Shown in pieces: positions 13,125-13,280 of a DNA stretch of 13,280 bases. A model generated the notes under the pieces. It worked only from the letters and a program-made list of their open reading frames with translations. It searched no databases and was not told where the DNA came from. Both the position numbers and the translations under genes were made by a program. The DNA comes from an uncultured Clostridia bacterium (lineage in GTDB: Bacteria > Bacillota > Clostridia > Oscillospirales > Ruminococcaceae). Within the stretch, counting starts at the first letter, position 1; each line of letters starts with the position of its first letter. Location of the stretch: positions 1 through 13,280 of the forward strand of contig CANQOJ010000044.1 of the NCBI GenBank assembly GCA_947625455.1, written 5' to 3'.

Positions 13125-13280
13125 ATGAAATTTAAGAAAATTGCCGCGTCAATAGTGGCTGCGGCAGTCGCTTTTTCAACAGTTGCGTTCAGCGCATTTG
13201 CAGAAGAAGCGAAAGACGAAAAAGTCACGCTTATGACGGCTGACCTTACGACAGACTTAAAGACAAATATGGTCTTTGTT
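13125..13280 (+). CDS. Secreted protein, N-terminus only (runs off right edge)
   Basis: The first 52 codons of a gene with ATG 13125-13127 and AAGGAGGA at 13111-13118. Residues 1-26 form a clear signal peptide: KFKK, then a hydrophobic core (IAASIVAAAVAFSTVAF) and the cleavage site AFA/EE. The mature start is charged (EEAKDEKVTL) and then reads MTADLTTDLKTNMVFV. Too little is present to name a family. Expression would pass through the structured leader RNA and its terminator, so it is probably conditional. The gene is on the strand opposite to the phage-type block and diverges from it. Confidence 0.8.
   Translation, partial: MKFKKIAASIVAAAVAFSTVAFSAFAEEAKDEKVTLMTADLTTDLKTNMVFV

Overview
The window looks like chromosomal DNA of a Clostridia-type (Bacillota) anaerobe. 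The reasons are strong AGGAGG-type ribosome binding sites, sigma-A promoters close to consensus, the Gram-positive phoH/ybeY/dgkA gene order, a small cysteine-rich protein of a type I associate with Clostridia, and secreted proteins of a kind common in gut or rumen Clostridia. No species can be named from the sequence alone.

Layout, left to right. (1) 1-1064, minus strand: the 5' part of a gene for a secreted surface protein with a signal peptide, a beta-rich domain and a poly-serine linker made of nine 42-bp tandem repeats; it runs off the left edge and has its own promoter (1134-1162). (2) 1233-5301, minus strand: a tight five-gene housekeeping operon read from a consensus promoter at 5332-5360: a membrane alpha/beta hydrolase, phoH, a trans-aconitate-type methyltransferase, ybeY and dgkA. 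(3) 5425-5556, plus strand: a 43-residue five-cysteine protein, followed by a terminator hairpin (5563-5608) that can serve both strands. (4) 5616-12734, minus strand: nine co-directional phage-derived genes (portal, scaffold, major capsid protein, head-tail connector, minor capsid/closure protein, a 51-residue protein, a small tail protein, a baseplate-hub-like protein and a propeller-like putative receptor-binding protein). All frames are open. No terminase, tail tube, tape measure, lysis or integrase gene lies next to them, and head genes join directly to distal-tail genes. (5) 12735-13124: an intergenic control region with a weak promoter candidate, a direct repeat and a terminator for the minus strand, and, on the plus strand, a consensus promoter driving a structured leader RNA that ends in an intrinsic terminator with a competing antiterminator. 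(6) 13125-13280, plus strand: the start of a second secreted protein gene.

Two things stand out. One is the compact virion-gene block, which could be a deleted prophage or a domesticated capsid/tail particle. The other is the leader RNA at 12897-13067, which has riboswitch or attenuator architecture (long closing stem, UNCG-capped apical hairpin, antiterminator/terminator pair) and which I cannot assign to a known class. No tRNA, rRNA, CRISPR array or insertion sequence was seen.
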